Shown one piece after another: positions 24,688 through 33,678 of a stretch of 64,000 nt of DNA. The DNA lies in contig NZ_JAAIMY010000011.1 in the NCBI RefSeq assembly GCF_013300825.1, forward strand, positions 36,836 through 100,835, read 5' to 3'. Both the position numbers and the translations under genes were made by a program. This DNA comes from Blautia wexlerae (GTDB lineage: Bacteria; Bacillota; Clostridia; Lachnospirales; Lachnospiraceae). Positions within the stretch are counted from its first letter, which is position 1, and every line of letters begins with the position of its first letter. The notes under the pieces were generated by a model, which was given only the letters and a program-made list of their open reading frames with translations, was not told the origin of the DNA and searched no databases.

Positions 24688-25983
24688 CTATTTATTGATT
24701 CTTTCCAGAATTTCTATTATTTTTACAGATTCATCATAAAAAAGTCTGGTGCATTCTGTCCGTTTGTCTCCGATCATGATCATCAGCTCCTGAAGCAGAT
24801 AACGGAATCCGTTTCCTTCGAAGTTAAAACTGTATCTCTTCAGAAATTCCTTACCTGAGATATTTGCTTCGAAATATCCCGTATTCCACCAGTCATTGGG
24901 AATGGTAACTCGTCCGTTGCTTCCGATGATCACAAGCTCATTCTCGATATCTACAGTTGTTCCGATCTCAATGGTCGCAAGTGCATTTTCATACTTCATG
25001 GAAATCATGTCATATACAAATTCACCATCATGATTACGGACTGCATTGGTTCTTACTTCCTGGCAGTTTTTTCCAAGAAGTTTGAGAACCGCACAGATTG
25101 CCGTGCAGACAGTTTCGTTAAATGTCCTTCCACCGTCAAAATCATCCTGAGAAATTGAGCATTTGACGCTTACCAGATCGCCGACCAGATTGCTGTGGAC
25201 CAGCCATACTAACTGGTTAAATGCGCGCAGATATACCAGAGTCATACGCTCAATAAGAACCACGTTATTCTCTCTGGCAAGTTCAAACAGCCTGCGGAGC
25301 CTGTCCGAAGAAAGTGTCATCGGTGAATCACTGATCACATATTTTCCGTGTTTCAGCGCAGTTTCTATATACTCTGCGCGTTTATTCAGTCCTGTCTTCA
25401 CATAAACAATATCCACATCTGACAGGAACTCCCCGTAATCATTCCAGCAGGAATCCAGCTCATATTTATCACAGAAACGCTGTGCAACTTCCTGTTCCTC
25501 ACTGAACACTCTCTCAACATGGATTCCGCTGACATACTTGGATTCCTGTACGAAATCATTATCTTCAATACTGTCTGTCACCACTCCTATATTAAAAATA
25601 ATACCTTCACTGCGCAGCTTCGTGCTGGAAATATTCTTCGTTCTCTCCAGATAAATAACATCACAGTAATTCTTCAAATAATCAAACTTGCCTCTCCAGT
25701 CCGAACCCACTACAAGAATATCAATATCATACTTGATGATATCGCTGACTTTCTGACCCTGATATTCCTCGATGATAATCTCATCTGCCAGACCGGTTTT
25801 TCTGACATTCTCAATTCGTGTGATAAGACTGTCCCTGACATTTAATTTTCCACGCTCAATATCAAAACTCTCACTTGTGACTCCTACAATCAGATAATCT
25901 CCAAGTGCTTTCGCTCTTTTGATAATATTATAGTGGCCCTTATGAAACAGATCAAAAGTGCCATACGTGATCACTTTTTTCAT
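24688..25983 (-). CDS. bifunctional cytidylyltransferase / Gfo-Idh-MocA oxidoreductase
   Basis: This 431-residue protein is a fusion. Residues 1-130 are a TagD/GCT-type cytidylyltransferase with GTFDLFHKGHYNII (HxGH) and ERTKNISSTKLR (RTxGISTT-type) motifs. Residues 132-431 resemble a Gfo/Idh/MocA dehydrogenase: FNIGVVTDSI at the Rossmann start, VDIVYVKTG, ALKHGKYVISDSPMT (the usual GKHV-EKP position) and a C-terminal substrate domain. The pairing recalls separate CDP-ribitol enzymes that reduce a sugar phosphate and then activate it. The product is likely a CDP-alcohol used by the adjacent LicD; its identity cannot be read from sequence. Confidence 0.85.
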   Translation of the reverse strand: MKKVITYGTFDLFHKGHYNIIKRAKALGDYLIVGVTSESFDIERGKLNVRDSLITRIENVRKTGLADEIIIEEYQGQKVSDIIKYDIDILVVGSDWRGKFDYLKNYCDVIYLERTKNISSTKLRSEGIIFNIGVVTDSIEDNDFVQESKYVSGIHVERVFSEEQEVAQRFCDKYELDSCWNDYGEFLSDVDIVYVKTGLNKRAEYIETALKHGKYVISDSPMTLSSDRLRRLFELARENNVVLIERMTLVYLRAFNQLVWLVHSNLVGDLVSVKCSISQDDFDGGRTFNETVCTAICAVLKLLGKNCQEVRTNAVRNHDGEFVYDMISMKYENALATIEIGTTVDIENELVIIGSNGRVTIPNDWWNTGYFEANISGKEFLKRYSFNFEGNGFRYLLQELMIMIGDKRTECTRLFYDESVKIIEILERINK

Positions 25984-26107
25984 TCGCCCGCATAACTCCC
26001 TTTATAAAATAATTTGTGTACATATAGAATTATTATAACACAGTTTATGTAAAATAAAAACTCTGAAATATCCTGAGACAGATATATCAGAGTCTTTATA
26101 TTACTGT

Positions 26108-27502
26108 TCACTGCGTTTTTTCTTCCTTCGTTTCACTGGAAGTTCCTTCTGCATAATCCACATTTCTCATCTCTTTGGTGCTTTCCTCCAACTCACGTAT
26201 CAGATCTTCCAGAGAAAGTTCTTCTTCTCCTTCGATAACGCTATCCGGAATATCTTCCAGGTTATCTTCCTCTATATCCAGTTCAATGCCTGCCACATTG
26301 CTGAATCCCTCATGTTTATCCGGAAATTCATCCTCCTGTTCATCATCAATATCAATCTTCTTTACATGATTCTCCTGTCCACTCTCTGCATCCAGCGTCG
26401 CTGCCAGTTCTGCGATTGCTTTCTTTCTCCTGAGAAGCTCATGCTCATCATCCTCACTGTCGTATTCCTCTTCCAGACCTTCATCCCTGACAGTCCTGTC
26501 TTTCTTAAACAAAATAAACGCGATCAGGTTCAGAACACTGGTATAAAGAAAATCTACCGGCTTACATCCAAGGATCAGAATAAACAGCAGTGAAACTCCC
26601 AACAATACCCATACGTTATTCATCTCCGGAAGCAAAAGCAGATATAAACCGTTCATAATGATCATGATCGGATAATGAAAGAAGTAAATTCCCATTGTCC
26701 GTCGCCCGATATAGGTAAGAGGCAGTTTGATGTCCGGTAATAATGCCAGCAGTGTATAAATCAGTATAAAAGATACCAGATACATAAGCAGTCGGATCAC
26801 AATTCCCTCCGGATCCTCCAGACCGCAAAGCTTATAACTGTGATTTCCCCTGAAGATTGCAACGCCCATTTCATTTGATATCATGTAATTGGGGATTGCC
26901 CAGAGCAGTACTGCTGAAATCGGCACCAGAACCAATTTTCCCTTAAATTTACGGACTGCGGTAATATATTCACTCTTCCACAGGTAACCTGCCACAAAGA
27001 ATGGAAAGAATACCACAATTCTCGATGCAGATAAAAATGTAGTAAATTCCGGTCTGGTTCCCGCCCACAATGCAAAGATAATACTGAGCGGAACAATAAA
27101 CCGTATCTTACCAAATGCCTCAATGGTAAGACGATAAATAAAAAGCGCCAGGATATACCACATAACTGTTCCTGTCGGTCGCAAGATCTCATAATCCACT
27201 GATTTTCCAAGCCATATCTGCGAATACCAGGTCAGACTGTATCCAAGGATATACGGAATAAGAAGATTCTTAAAATTCTTCAATACGTTCTGTGGTTTCT
27301 TTGACAGATAACCCGAAACAAAAATAAACGCAGGCATGTGGAAAATGGTAATTGCGTACCATATATATCTTACCACAGTGTCTACTTTTACAAGATTGAA
27401 CGCAATAATATGGTTAAATACCACCAAAAAGATAAGCAATGACTTAAAATTATCGATCAGATAAGAATAAGGCACTGCCGGCTTTTCTTTCTTTTCTCTC
27501 AT
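26108..27502 (-). CDS. acyltransferase family 3 membrane protein with acidic cytoplasmic tail
   Basis: A 464-residue protein. Residues 10-340 are an acyltransferase-3 domain with about ten membrane helices, starting SYLIDNFKSLLIFLVVFNHII (the NH-I position normally holds the catalytic His, visible as FNH). These enzymes O-acetylate surface sugars. The last 125 residues form a very acidic, Glu/Asp-rich tail (EGLEEEYDSEDDEHE, DIDDEQEDEF, EEDNLEDIPDS) unusual for the family. It is the third gene of the glycan cluster; the start follows AGAGGA about 11 bases upstream. Confidence 0.87.
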   Translation of the reverse strand: MREKKEKPAVPYSYLIDNFKSLLIFLVVFNHIIAFNLVKVDTVVRYIWYAITIFHMPAFIFVSGYLSKKPQNVLKNFKNLLIPYILGYSLTWYSQIWLGKSVDYEILRPTGTVMWYILALFIYRLTIEAFGKIRFIVPLSIIFALWAGTRPEFTTFLSASRIVVFFPFFVAGYLWKSEYITAVRKFKGKLVLVPISAVLLWAIPNYMISNEMGVAIFRGNHSYKLCGLEDPEGIVIRLLMYLVSFILIYTLLALLPDIKLPLTYIGRRTMGIYFFHYPIMIIMNGLYLLLLPEMNNVWVLLGVSLLFILILGCKPVDFLYTSVLNLIAFILFKKDRTVRDEGLEEEYDSEDDEHELLRRKKAIAELAATLDAESGQENHVKKIDIDDEQEDEFPDKHEGFSNVAGIELDIEEDNLEDIPDSVIEGEEELSLEDLIRELEESTKEMRNVDYAEGTSSETKEEKTQ

Positions 27503-27639
27503 AACAGATATTATCCTCTAATATATTTCTTACTCTCAAATCACAACATGCTAAGCATAACATATTTTTATGATTTATGGAATAGAAAGTTAATAATTAT
27601 CTTATGAAAGTATTTCCATTATATTACTGTATCACTTTC

Positions 27640-28389
27640 TTACCTGTGACAATATTTCCACACCCCATGTACTGCATAGGAGCAGAAAAAAATACAGCTC
27701 CTGATCCTGCCATATCCGGCATATCTGTACACATTATAGGTCATGGCTGCTGATTTCAGCTTATTTCTGGATTTTCCGCCTTCACTGAGACGATATTTCA
27801 GATATGGTTTGTTGATTCCGGCAGCACATCCGTATTTTCGCAGGATTTTCAGCCAAGTGATATAGTCCTCATGACTGTTATCATGCTCCATGGGAAACTC
27901 ACATGCCACATCCCTTCTGAGTACCACAGAAGAACAGTTGATGCTGTTATGCTTCAGAAGCTCTCTGTATGTGACCTTCTCCTTCACAGGGATTGTCCGC
28001 CCTGTGCTGCTTCCGTCTGAACTCATCAGTTCACGTCCGGTAGAACACAGCACATATCCTGTCTCTTCCAGACGTTTCAACTGTTCTTTCAACTTGCCTG
28101 ACTCCCACCAGTCATCTGCATCCAGAAAAGCAATGTAGGTTCCCTGTGCCAGTCTGACTCCTCTGTTTCTGGAATCTGCTGCTCCCATATTCTGTTCGTT
28201 CTTAATATACCGAAAGTCCTCTCTGCCCTCATAGGCAGACAGGACTTCCTCTGTATGGTCTGTGGAACCGTCATCGATCACCAGAAGTTCCAGTGAAACT
28301 CCCTGTTCATAGACAGACTCCACAGCCTGTTTAATATATTTCTCTCCGTTGTAAACCGGCATGATCACTGATACCAGCGGTTTATTCAT
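27640..28389 (-). CDS. family 2 glycosyltransferase
   Basis: A 249-residue GT-A enzyme with VSVIMPVYNGEKYI at the N-terminus, VIDDGSTDHT near residue 40, a DADDWWESGKL segment near 91 carrying the DxD metal site, and HEDYITWLKI near 172. There are no membrane spans. It transfers a sugar from a nucleotide donor during surface-polymer assembly. The start at 28389 is chosen since GGAGG lies seven bases upstream; an ATG two codons earlier overlaps the preceding stop. Confidence 0.92.
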   Translation of the reverse strand: MNKPLVSVIMPVYNGEKYIKQAVESVYEQGVSLELLVIDDGSTDHTEEVLSAYEGREDFRYIKNEQNMGAADSRNRGVRLAQGTYIAFLDADDWWESGKLKEQLKRLEETGYVLCSTGRELMSSDGSSTGRTIPVKEKVTYRELLKHNSINCSSVVLRRDVACEFPMEHDNSHEDYITWLKILRKYGCAAGINKPYLKYRLSEGGKSRNKLKSAAMTYNVYRYAGYGRIRSCIFFCSYAVHGVWKYCHR

Positions 28390-28391
28390 GG

Positions 28392-29792
28392 TCATTCCTC
28401 CGTTTTATTCTCTGATGCTCCGGCGTTTCTCCCGGAATCTTTCAGCGCATTTACCTGCCTGTCATCTACTCCCTCAGATACCTCTTTCTGGAAGAAAATC
28501 TTAACTGTCATAAAGATCAGCTTAATATCCAGCAGGAAGGAATAATTCTCAATATAAAACAGGTCCAGCTTTAATTTGTCATAAGGAGTCGTATTATATT
28601 TGCCATAGACCTGCGCATATCCGGTAAGACCTGCTTTAACTTTCAGACGGTAATAGAATTCCGGAAGCTCTTTCTCATACTCAAGCATGATACTTTCACG
28701 TTCCGGGCGCGGACCTACCAGAGACATATCTCCCTTAAACACATTAAAAAGCTGGGGCAATTCGTCCAGATGAAGATTTCTCAGTACATGACCTACCGGT
28801 GTAATACGGGAATCATGCCTGGATGCCAGTCTTGCACCATTTTTCTCGGAATCCACACACATGCTGCGGAATTTGCAGATTTTAAAAGGTTTGCCACCAA
28901 GCGTCAGACGATCCTGGAAATAAAATACAGGCCCTCTGTCATATACTTTTACCGCAAGTGCTATGATCAACATAATGGGCGAAGTAATGATAATGCCAAT
29001 TCCTGAGATCAGAATATCCATAATCCTCTTTGCAACACGCTGGTCTACTGCAAGTCCCATATTTCTGGACACCAGAAGTGGCGTGTCAAAAAGATGGATA
29101 CGTTCACTTCCCATAAGAATAATATCGGAAATTTTCGGACTCACATAACAACGGATAGAATGGGCGAAACAAAACTTCAGATAACGGTTTCTCACCATTG
29201 AAGGCAGATCCCATATGATCACTCCGTCATAATCCGGCATCATCTGATGGATTTTTTCTTCTCCCACACTGACATGTACCTTGCCGCTGATATCGTATTT
29301 ATCTTTTCTTGAATTCATCTTATGGATCAGATCATCCCCAGGATCCCGGTCACCGTAAATGACCAGAAGCCGGCGCGCACGGTAAAGACTGGAATAAATA
29401 TATCTTGAACCAAATATCCAGATAATGATCAGTACCAATTGTATTCCTGTCATCTCGATCATGGGCCATACGCTCAGGAACCATCTGTTGATCAGGGTAA
29501 TCTCCAGATATTCCACCACATTGGTACACAAAAGTGCCAGTGTCAGCGAATAAAATACATCAATCCGCTTAAGATATCCAACCTTAAGTCCTCCGTACAA
29601 TTTGGCAAACAGGGCAAACATCAGGCCATAGATTGCGATCAGTACCCAGTTACCTTTTCGCCAGAAAGGCTCGTCGATCTGGCCTCTGTAAACGGAATAC
29701 CACACCCATGCAAAGACCGCCGCCTGTGCCAGAACCACCAGACTCGCCAGACAAAATACGATAAATCGTTTATAATCTTCTCTTTTACTCAC
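28392..29792 (-). CDS. polyprenyl-phosphate sugar-1-phosphate transferase (priming glycosyltransferase)
   Basis: A 466-residue WcaJ/EpsL-type enzyme. Four N-terminal membrane helices (residues 10-135) lead into a nucleotide-binding-like middle region and, after another helix (GIGIIITSPIMLIIALAV, about 262), the catalytic bacterial sugar transferase domain with KFRSMCVDSEKNGA, LDELPQLFNVFKGDMSLVGPRPE and AGLTGYAQVYGKY. It starts glycan synthesis on undecaprenyl phosphate. It heads the cluster; the GTG start at 29792 follows AGAGG. Confidence 0.93.
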   Translation of the reverse strand: MSKREDYKRFIVFCLASLVVLAQAAVFAWVWYSVYRGQIDEPFWRKGNWVLIAIYGLMFALFAKLYGGLKVGYLKRIDVFYSLTLALLCTNVVEYLEITLINRWFLSVWPMIEMTGIQLVLIIIWIFGSRYIYSSLYRARRLLVIYGDRDPGDDLIHKMNSRKDKYDISGKVHVSVGEEKIHQMMPDYDGVIIWDLPSMVRNRYLKFCFAHSIRCYVSPKISDIILMGSERIHLFDTPLLVSRNMGLAVDQRVAKRIMDILISGIGIIITSPIMLIIALAVKVYDRGPVFYFQDRLTLGGKPFKICKFRSMCVDSEKNGARLASRHDSRITPVGHVLRNLHLDELPQLFNVFKGDMSLVGPRPERESIMLEYEKELPEFYYRLKVKAGLTGYAQVYGKYNTTPYDKLKLDLFYIENYSFLLDIKLIFMTVKIFFQKEVSEGVDDRQVNALKDSGRNAGASENKTEE

Positions 29793-29892
29793 GTGATAAC
29801 CTCTGTTCCTCTGTAACTGTTGTTACTGTTCACTGTTTTCACAGTTACGTTTCTTCAAATCTGTTACTGTCCGCTCCGCTTACAGCAACGTA

Positions 29893-29920
29893 AATTCTTA
29901 CCTATTATAGCGTAAGAATT
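29893..29920 (-). promoter_or_regulatory. glycan cluster -10 box framed by an inverted repeat
   Basis: A TATAAT (29904-29909, minus strand) lies between perfect nine-base arms AATTCTTAC (29893-29901, plus-strand reading) and GTAAGAATT (29912-29920). No good -35 is present, so a regulator bound to the arms may decide whether the promoter is used. Confidence 0.45.
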
Positions 29921-30111
29921 ATCATACGTCCACCTGTTTCACTTAAATTTATACGTTACTGTGAACTTTACTCTCTGATGGATTTGTCTGCAGTACTCTG
30001 CAGGATTGATAAGAATTCATATATCAGCATAATTTACATATAACTGCAACCTCCCGTCTTACAATTCTGCTCGATATTTGTATATAATGTATATTTTTTC
30101 GTCGATTTTAC

Positions 30112-30183
30112 TTGACTTGTAGCGAAAATTTTACATAATTTTTAAAGAAACCTATGGAAAAATACCAAAAAAAATTGTATAAT
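30112..30183 (+). promoter_or_regulatory. glgC promoters
   Basis: Two candidates: TTGACT (30112-30117) with CATAAT (30134-30139) at 16 bases, and a perfect TATAAT (30178-30183) with only a weak TGGAAA at 17 bases. The second leaves a short leader before the ATG at 30218. Confidence 0.5.
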
Positions 30184-30217
30184 ATCATATAACAAATGAA
30201 AGCGAGGGTTCACTATT

Positions 30218-31357
30218 ATGAAACAAAATAGTATGTTGGCTATGATCTTGGCCGGCGGTCGTGGCAGCCGTCTGCATGATCTTACCAATAAAGTGGCAAA
30301 GCCAGCCGTTTCATACGGCGGTAAATATCGTATCGTAGACTTTCCTTTAAGCAACTGTGCCAACAGTGGCGTTGATGTTGTAGGTGTACTTACACAGTAT
30401 GAATCTATCCAGCTGAACAGTTATGTGGCAGCCGGCGGACGCTGGGGTCTTGATGCTAAAAACAGCGGTGTTTACGTTCTTCCTCCACGTGAGAAAGCAG
30501 ATGAGAATCTGAATGTATATCGCGGAACTGCAGATGCAATCTCCCAGAATATTGATTTCATTGATAAATTTGATCCTGAATACGTTCTTGTTCTTTCCGG
30601 TGACCATATTTATAAAATGAACTATGACAAGATGCTTGCAGCCCACAAAGAAGCAAAGGCAGATGCAACCATCGCAGTTATCGGAGTTCCGATGAAAGAG
30701 GCAAGCCGTTTTGGTATCATGAATACTGATGAATCCGGACGTATCGTAGAATTCGAAGAGAAACCTGAGCATCCGAAGAGCAACCTTGCATCCATGGGTA
30801 TCTATATCTTCACCTGGAAACTCCTCCGCAAGATGCTGATGGCTGATATCAAGAATCCGGATTCCAGCCATGACTTCGGTAAGGATATCATCCCTACTAT
30901 GCTTAACGATAACAGAACTCTTTATGCATATAAATTTGAAGGATACTGGAAAGATGTTGGTACCATCGACTCTCTCTGGGAAGCAAACATGGATCTGTTA
31001 AGTTCCAAGAATGAACTGGATCTGGGTGATCCGTCATGGAAGATTTATACAGAAGATGTTACCGCACTTCCACAGTACATCAGCGCAGAAGCAGATGTTA
31101 AAGATGCATATATCACACAGGGCTGTGTTGTTCAGGGCGAAGTTAAGCATTCCGTTCTCTTTACAGGTGTTAAGATTGGTGCAGGTGCCAGAATTATCGA
31201 CAGTGTACTGATGCCGGGTGTTGTTGTAGAAGAGGGTGCCGTTGTTCAGCGTGCACTTGTAGCTGACGGTGTCCGCATCGGTAAAGGTGCAGTTGTCGGT
31301 GCCGCAGACAGTGAGCACATTGAGCTTGTAGCGAAACGCGTAAAGGGGGCAGAATAA
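30218..31357 (+). CDS. glgC: glucose-1-phosphate adenylyltransferase, catalytic subunit
   Basis: A 379-residue GlgC that makes ADP-glucose for glycogen. The nucleotidyltransferase motif [21 protein letters not shown] (residues 11-31) is followed by [28 protein letters not shown] near 127, [11 protein letters not shown] near 179 and a C-terminal left-handed beta-helix with hexapeptide repeats ([22 protein letters not shown]). The start follows GCGAGGG. It overlaps in expression with glgD, one base downstream. Confidence 0.97.
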   Translation: MKQNSMLAMILAGGRGSRLHDLTNKVAKPAVSYGGKYRIVDFPLSNCANSGVDVVGVLTQYESIQLNSYVAAGGRWGLDAKNSGVYVLPPREKADENLNVYRGTADAISQNIDFIDKFDPEYVLVLSGDHIYKMNYDKMLAAHKEAKADATIAVIGVPMKEASRFGIMNTDESGRIVEFEEKPEHPKSNLASMGIYIFTWKLLRKMLMADIKNPDSSHDFGKDIIPTMLNDNRTLYAYKFEGYWKDVGTIDSLWEANMDLLSSKNELDLGDPSWKIYTEDVTALPQYISAEADVKDAYITQGCVVQGEVKHSVLFTGVKIGAGARIIDSVLMPGVVVEEGAVVQRALVADGVRIGKGAVVGAADSEHIELVAKRVKGAE

Positions 31358-31358
31358 T

Positions 31359-32474
31359 ATGTATAAGGCATTTGGAATCGTAAGCTCTTCCGGGAGAAAT
31401 ATTTATGTAGATGGTATGCAGGATTATCGCCCAATCGGTGCGTTTTCTTTCCTTGGCAGATACAGAGTCATTGACTTCCCTATCTCCAATATGACCAACA
31501 GCAACATTGAACGTATTCAGGTCTATATCAATAATAAACCCCGTTCTGTTGTAGAACACGTTGGAACAGGACGTCATTACAACATCAACTCCAAGAGCGG
31601 CAAACTTCAGCTTCTCTTCTCAGAGCACAATAATGACAATGATATCTATAACACCGATATCTCCTGCTATCTGGACAACATGGAGTCCCTCAGCAGAATG
31701 AATCATCCGTATGTTGTCATTGCCCCGAGCTATATGGTTTATTCAATTGATTTTGACCAGTTTTTACATACACACATTGAGTCCGGTGCAGATGTTACCC
31801 TGCTTTATCACGCTGTTGATAATGCAAAAGAGGCTTATCTTACCTGTAATGTTCTGGGACTGAACCGCCAGAAAGGTGTGGAATCCATCGAACCGAATCA
31901 TGGTAATAAGAAGAATCAGTATGTTTATATGGATACCTGTGTTATGAAAACAGAGCTTTTCATCAGCCTAATCAAAGAAGCCAAGAATCTTTCTTCCATG
32001 TATACACTGGCAGACATCCTGAATGATAAATGCGAAACTCTGGACATCCGCGGCGTTGCACACAAGGGATTCTTTGCAAGCATTACAGACTTCCCAAGTT
32101 ACTATGCTGCAAACATGGCTCTCCTTAATTACAAGTCAGCTCAGGAACTTTTCCATGATAACTGGCCAATCTATACACGTACCAATGATTCCTGCCCGAC
32201 TCAGTATTTCAATACTGCAGATGTGAAGAATTCAGTAATCTCCAACGGCTGCCAGATTGAAGGTACTGTTGAGAATTCCGTAATCGGTCGTGGATGCGTC
32301 ATTAAAAAAGGTGCTGTTGTAAGAAACAGTGTTGTTCTCGCTGAAGTTACTGTAGGTGAGGGTGTTCACGTAGAGAATGAAGTAGTCGACAAATGGGCGA
32401 AACTCGTTCATAAAAAAGAAATCGTTTCCCCGGCTGAACAGCCTGGTTATATCAGAAGAAATGATACTCTGTAA
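31359..32474 (+). CDS. glgD: glucose-1-phosphate adenylyltransferase GlgD subunit
   Basis: A 371-residue GlgC paralogue. The N-terminal GG-G-RL motif is changed to SSSGRNIYVDGMQDYRPIG, so it is likely non-catalytic and modulates GlgC, as shown for the GlgC/GlgD pair of Firmicutes. The C-terminus retains beta-helix repeats (VIGRGCVIKKGAVVRNSVVL). It starts one base after the glgC stop (translational coupling). No glgA, glgB or glgP follows in this window. Confidence 0.95.
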   Translation: MYKAFGIVSSSGRNIYVDGMQDYRPIGAFSFLGRYRVIDFPISNMTNSNIERIQVYINNKPRSVVEHVGTGRHYNINSKSGKLQLLFSEHNNDNDIYNTDISCYLDNMESLSRMNHPYVVIAPSYMVYSIDFDQFLHTHIESGADVTLLYHAVDNAKEAYLTCNVLGLNRQKGVESIEPNHGNKKNQYVYMDTCVMKTELFISLIKEAKNLSSMYTLADILNDKCETLDIRGVAHKGFFASITDFPSYYAANMALLNYKSAQELFHDNWPIYTRTNDSCPTQYFNTADVKNSVISNGCQIEGTVENSVIGRGCVIKKGAVVRNSVVLAEVTVGEGVHVENEVVDKWAKLVHKKEIVSPAEQPGYIRRNDTL

Positions 32475-32530
32475 TTATAGCAATCCTCTTAAATGCATTA
32501 TTTACGAGGATTGTTATAGTGATTAATTAG
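32475..32530. repeat. short palindrome after glgD
   Basis: ttatagcaatcctc is answered by gaggattgttata around a short AT-rich loop, directly after the glgD stop. It resembles the ends of the 97-bp hairpin repeat. Confidence 0.45.
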
Positions 32531-32539
32531 ATTAAATGC

Positions 32540-32580
32540 AAAGCCTCCCGGAAGCGGTCACTTCCGGAGGGCTTTGTTTG
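32540..32580 (+). terminator. terminator of glgCD
   Basis: GCCTCCCGGAAG and CTTCCGGAGGGC pair over 12 bases around CGGTCA and are followed by TTTGTTTG. Confidence 0.85.
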
Positions 32581-32648
32581 TGTTTACTTGAACTTTTATC
32601 CGGCATACTTATAAGATTTCACAAACTCTTCACATTTTCCTCTTGCAT

Positions 32649-32677
32649 TTCATTTTTAGCGTGTTATAATACAGCTG
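32649..32677 (+). promoter_or_regulatory. probable promoter of the L25 gene
   Basis: TTGCAT, about 16 bases, then TATAAT (ending near 32671) precede a roughly 140-base leader. The leader contains the arms cagctgtaa at its start and cagctgtaa near its end but no recognised regulatory RNA. The rest of 32581-32807 shows nothing further. Confidence 0.5.
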
Positions 32678-32807
32678 TAACAAAGATAAAGAACAAACAA
32701 CTGAATACTTAAAAATACTTAACACCACCTGGAGCATTTCGGATGTTCATAAATTAAAGATAGTGTCAAGCGTGTCACCTCAGCTGTAAAAATGGAGGAA
32801 AAGTCAA

Positions 32808-33404
32808 ATGAATACTTTAAAAGCTGAAAAAAGAACAATGGACACAAAGGCCAAAAGATTAAGAAGAGAAGGCTACGTTACAGGTAACGTATTTGGCAGA
32901 GAAATGGAAGGTTCTCTTCCTGTTAAAATCGAGAAATCTGCTGTCGAGAAACTTCTCAAGATAAGTAACAAAGGAAGCCAGATTATGCTGGATGTAGACG
33001 GTCAGTCATATGACGTACTGATCAAAGAGATTCAGTTCAATCCGTTAAAAGGACAGGTGGATGAAATAGATTTCCAGGCACTGGTAAGCAACGAGAAAGT
33101 ACATTCCGTAGCAGAGATCGTACTTGTAAACCACGATAAACTGGAAGCCGGTGTATTACAGCAGCATCTGGAAGAAATCTCTTTCAGAGCTCTCCCATCA
33201 GCACTGGTAGACAAAGTTATGGTAGATGTCGGTGACATGAAAGTCGGCGACGTAATCAAAGTCAAAGACCTCGCCATCGCCCAGGACAAAGATGTAGACT
33301 TAAAGACAGACCCTGAAGCTGCAGTTGTATCCGTAGCCGCCGTTCATGTAGACCCGGCTCTGGAAGCTGAAGAAGAGGCTGCTGCCGAAGAAGAAGCTAA
33401 ATAA
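32808..33404 (+). CDS. rplY: 50S ribosomal protein L25/general stress protein Ctc
   Basis: A 198-residue long-form L25 (CTC type). The N-terminal 5S rRNA-binding domain has KRLRREGYVTGNVFG near residue 17 and VLIKEIQFNPLKGQVDEIDF near 65. The C-terminal TL5-type domain follows, and the last 25 residues are acidic (EAEEEAAAEEEAK). It stabilises 5S rRNA in the large subunit. It is monocistronic, with its own promoter and terminator. Confidence 0.93.
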   Translation: MNTLKAEKRTMDTKAKRLRREGYVTGNVFGREMEGSLPVKIEKSAVEKLLKISNKGSQIMLDVDGQSYDVLIKEIQFNPLKGQVDEIDFQALVSNEKVHSVAEIVLVNHDKLEAGVLQQHLEEISFRALPSALVDKVMVDVGDMKVGDVIKVKDLAIAQDKDVDLKTDPEAAVVSVAAVHVDPALEAEEEAAAEEEAK

Positions 33405-33429
33405 CATAATATCTCTTTTAACATTTATT

Positions 33430-33462
33430 CAGGTACGCTCAAGCGTACCTGAATTTTTTTTT
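33430..33462 (+). terminator. terminator after L25 gene
   Basis: CAGGTACGCT-CA-AGCGTACCTG followed by AATTTTTTTTT. Confidence 0.92.
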
Positions 33463-33582
33463 GCCAGAATATAATATTCCAAACAGACGTTTACAACTCG
33501 AATTTGTCACCTGCACATAACAGAATAATCACTAAAGTAACAAGAATGCGACGCGCAGTTATTCGATCATTTATTAGAAAAT

Positions 33583-33652
33583 ATAATTACATTAAAATTT
33601 ATATATAAATTTTAATGTAATTATTGATATTTATTTGCATTATGAATATAAT
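33583..33652 (+). promoter_or_regulatory. toxin-antitoxin promoter with 42-bp perfect palindrome
   Basis: Bases 33583-33624 form an exact palindrome, each half being 21 bases beginning ATAATTACATTAAAATTT. It ends on the first base of a TTGATA -35 (33624-33629), which has a 17-base spacer and TATAAT (33647-33652). It is well placed as the operator bound by the antitoxin or toxin-antitoxin complex. Confidence 0.8.
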
Positions 33653-33678
33653 AAAAGAAAAAAGCAGGAGGTGTTCTT

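Larger units (their letters stand above)
29793..30217. other. divergent region between glycan cluster and glgC
   Basis: Gene-free. It holds a variant of the gttactgttcac repeat family (29820-29890), the probable promoter of the glycan cluster on the minus strand (29893-29920) and the glgC promoters on the plus strand. A ctctgatggatttgtctgcag segment at about 29972-29995 resembles the centre of the 97-bp hairpin repeat. No RNA gene is seen. Confidence 0.5.

Noticed and set aside
28389..28395. ATG at 28395 as the start of the GT2 gene
   Set aside because: It overlaps the previous stop and lies only two bases from GGAGG; the ATG at 28389 has proper spacing.
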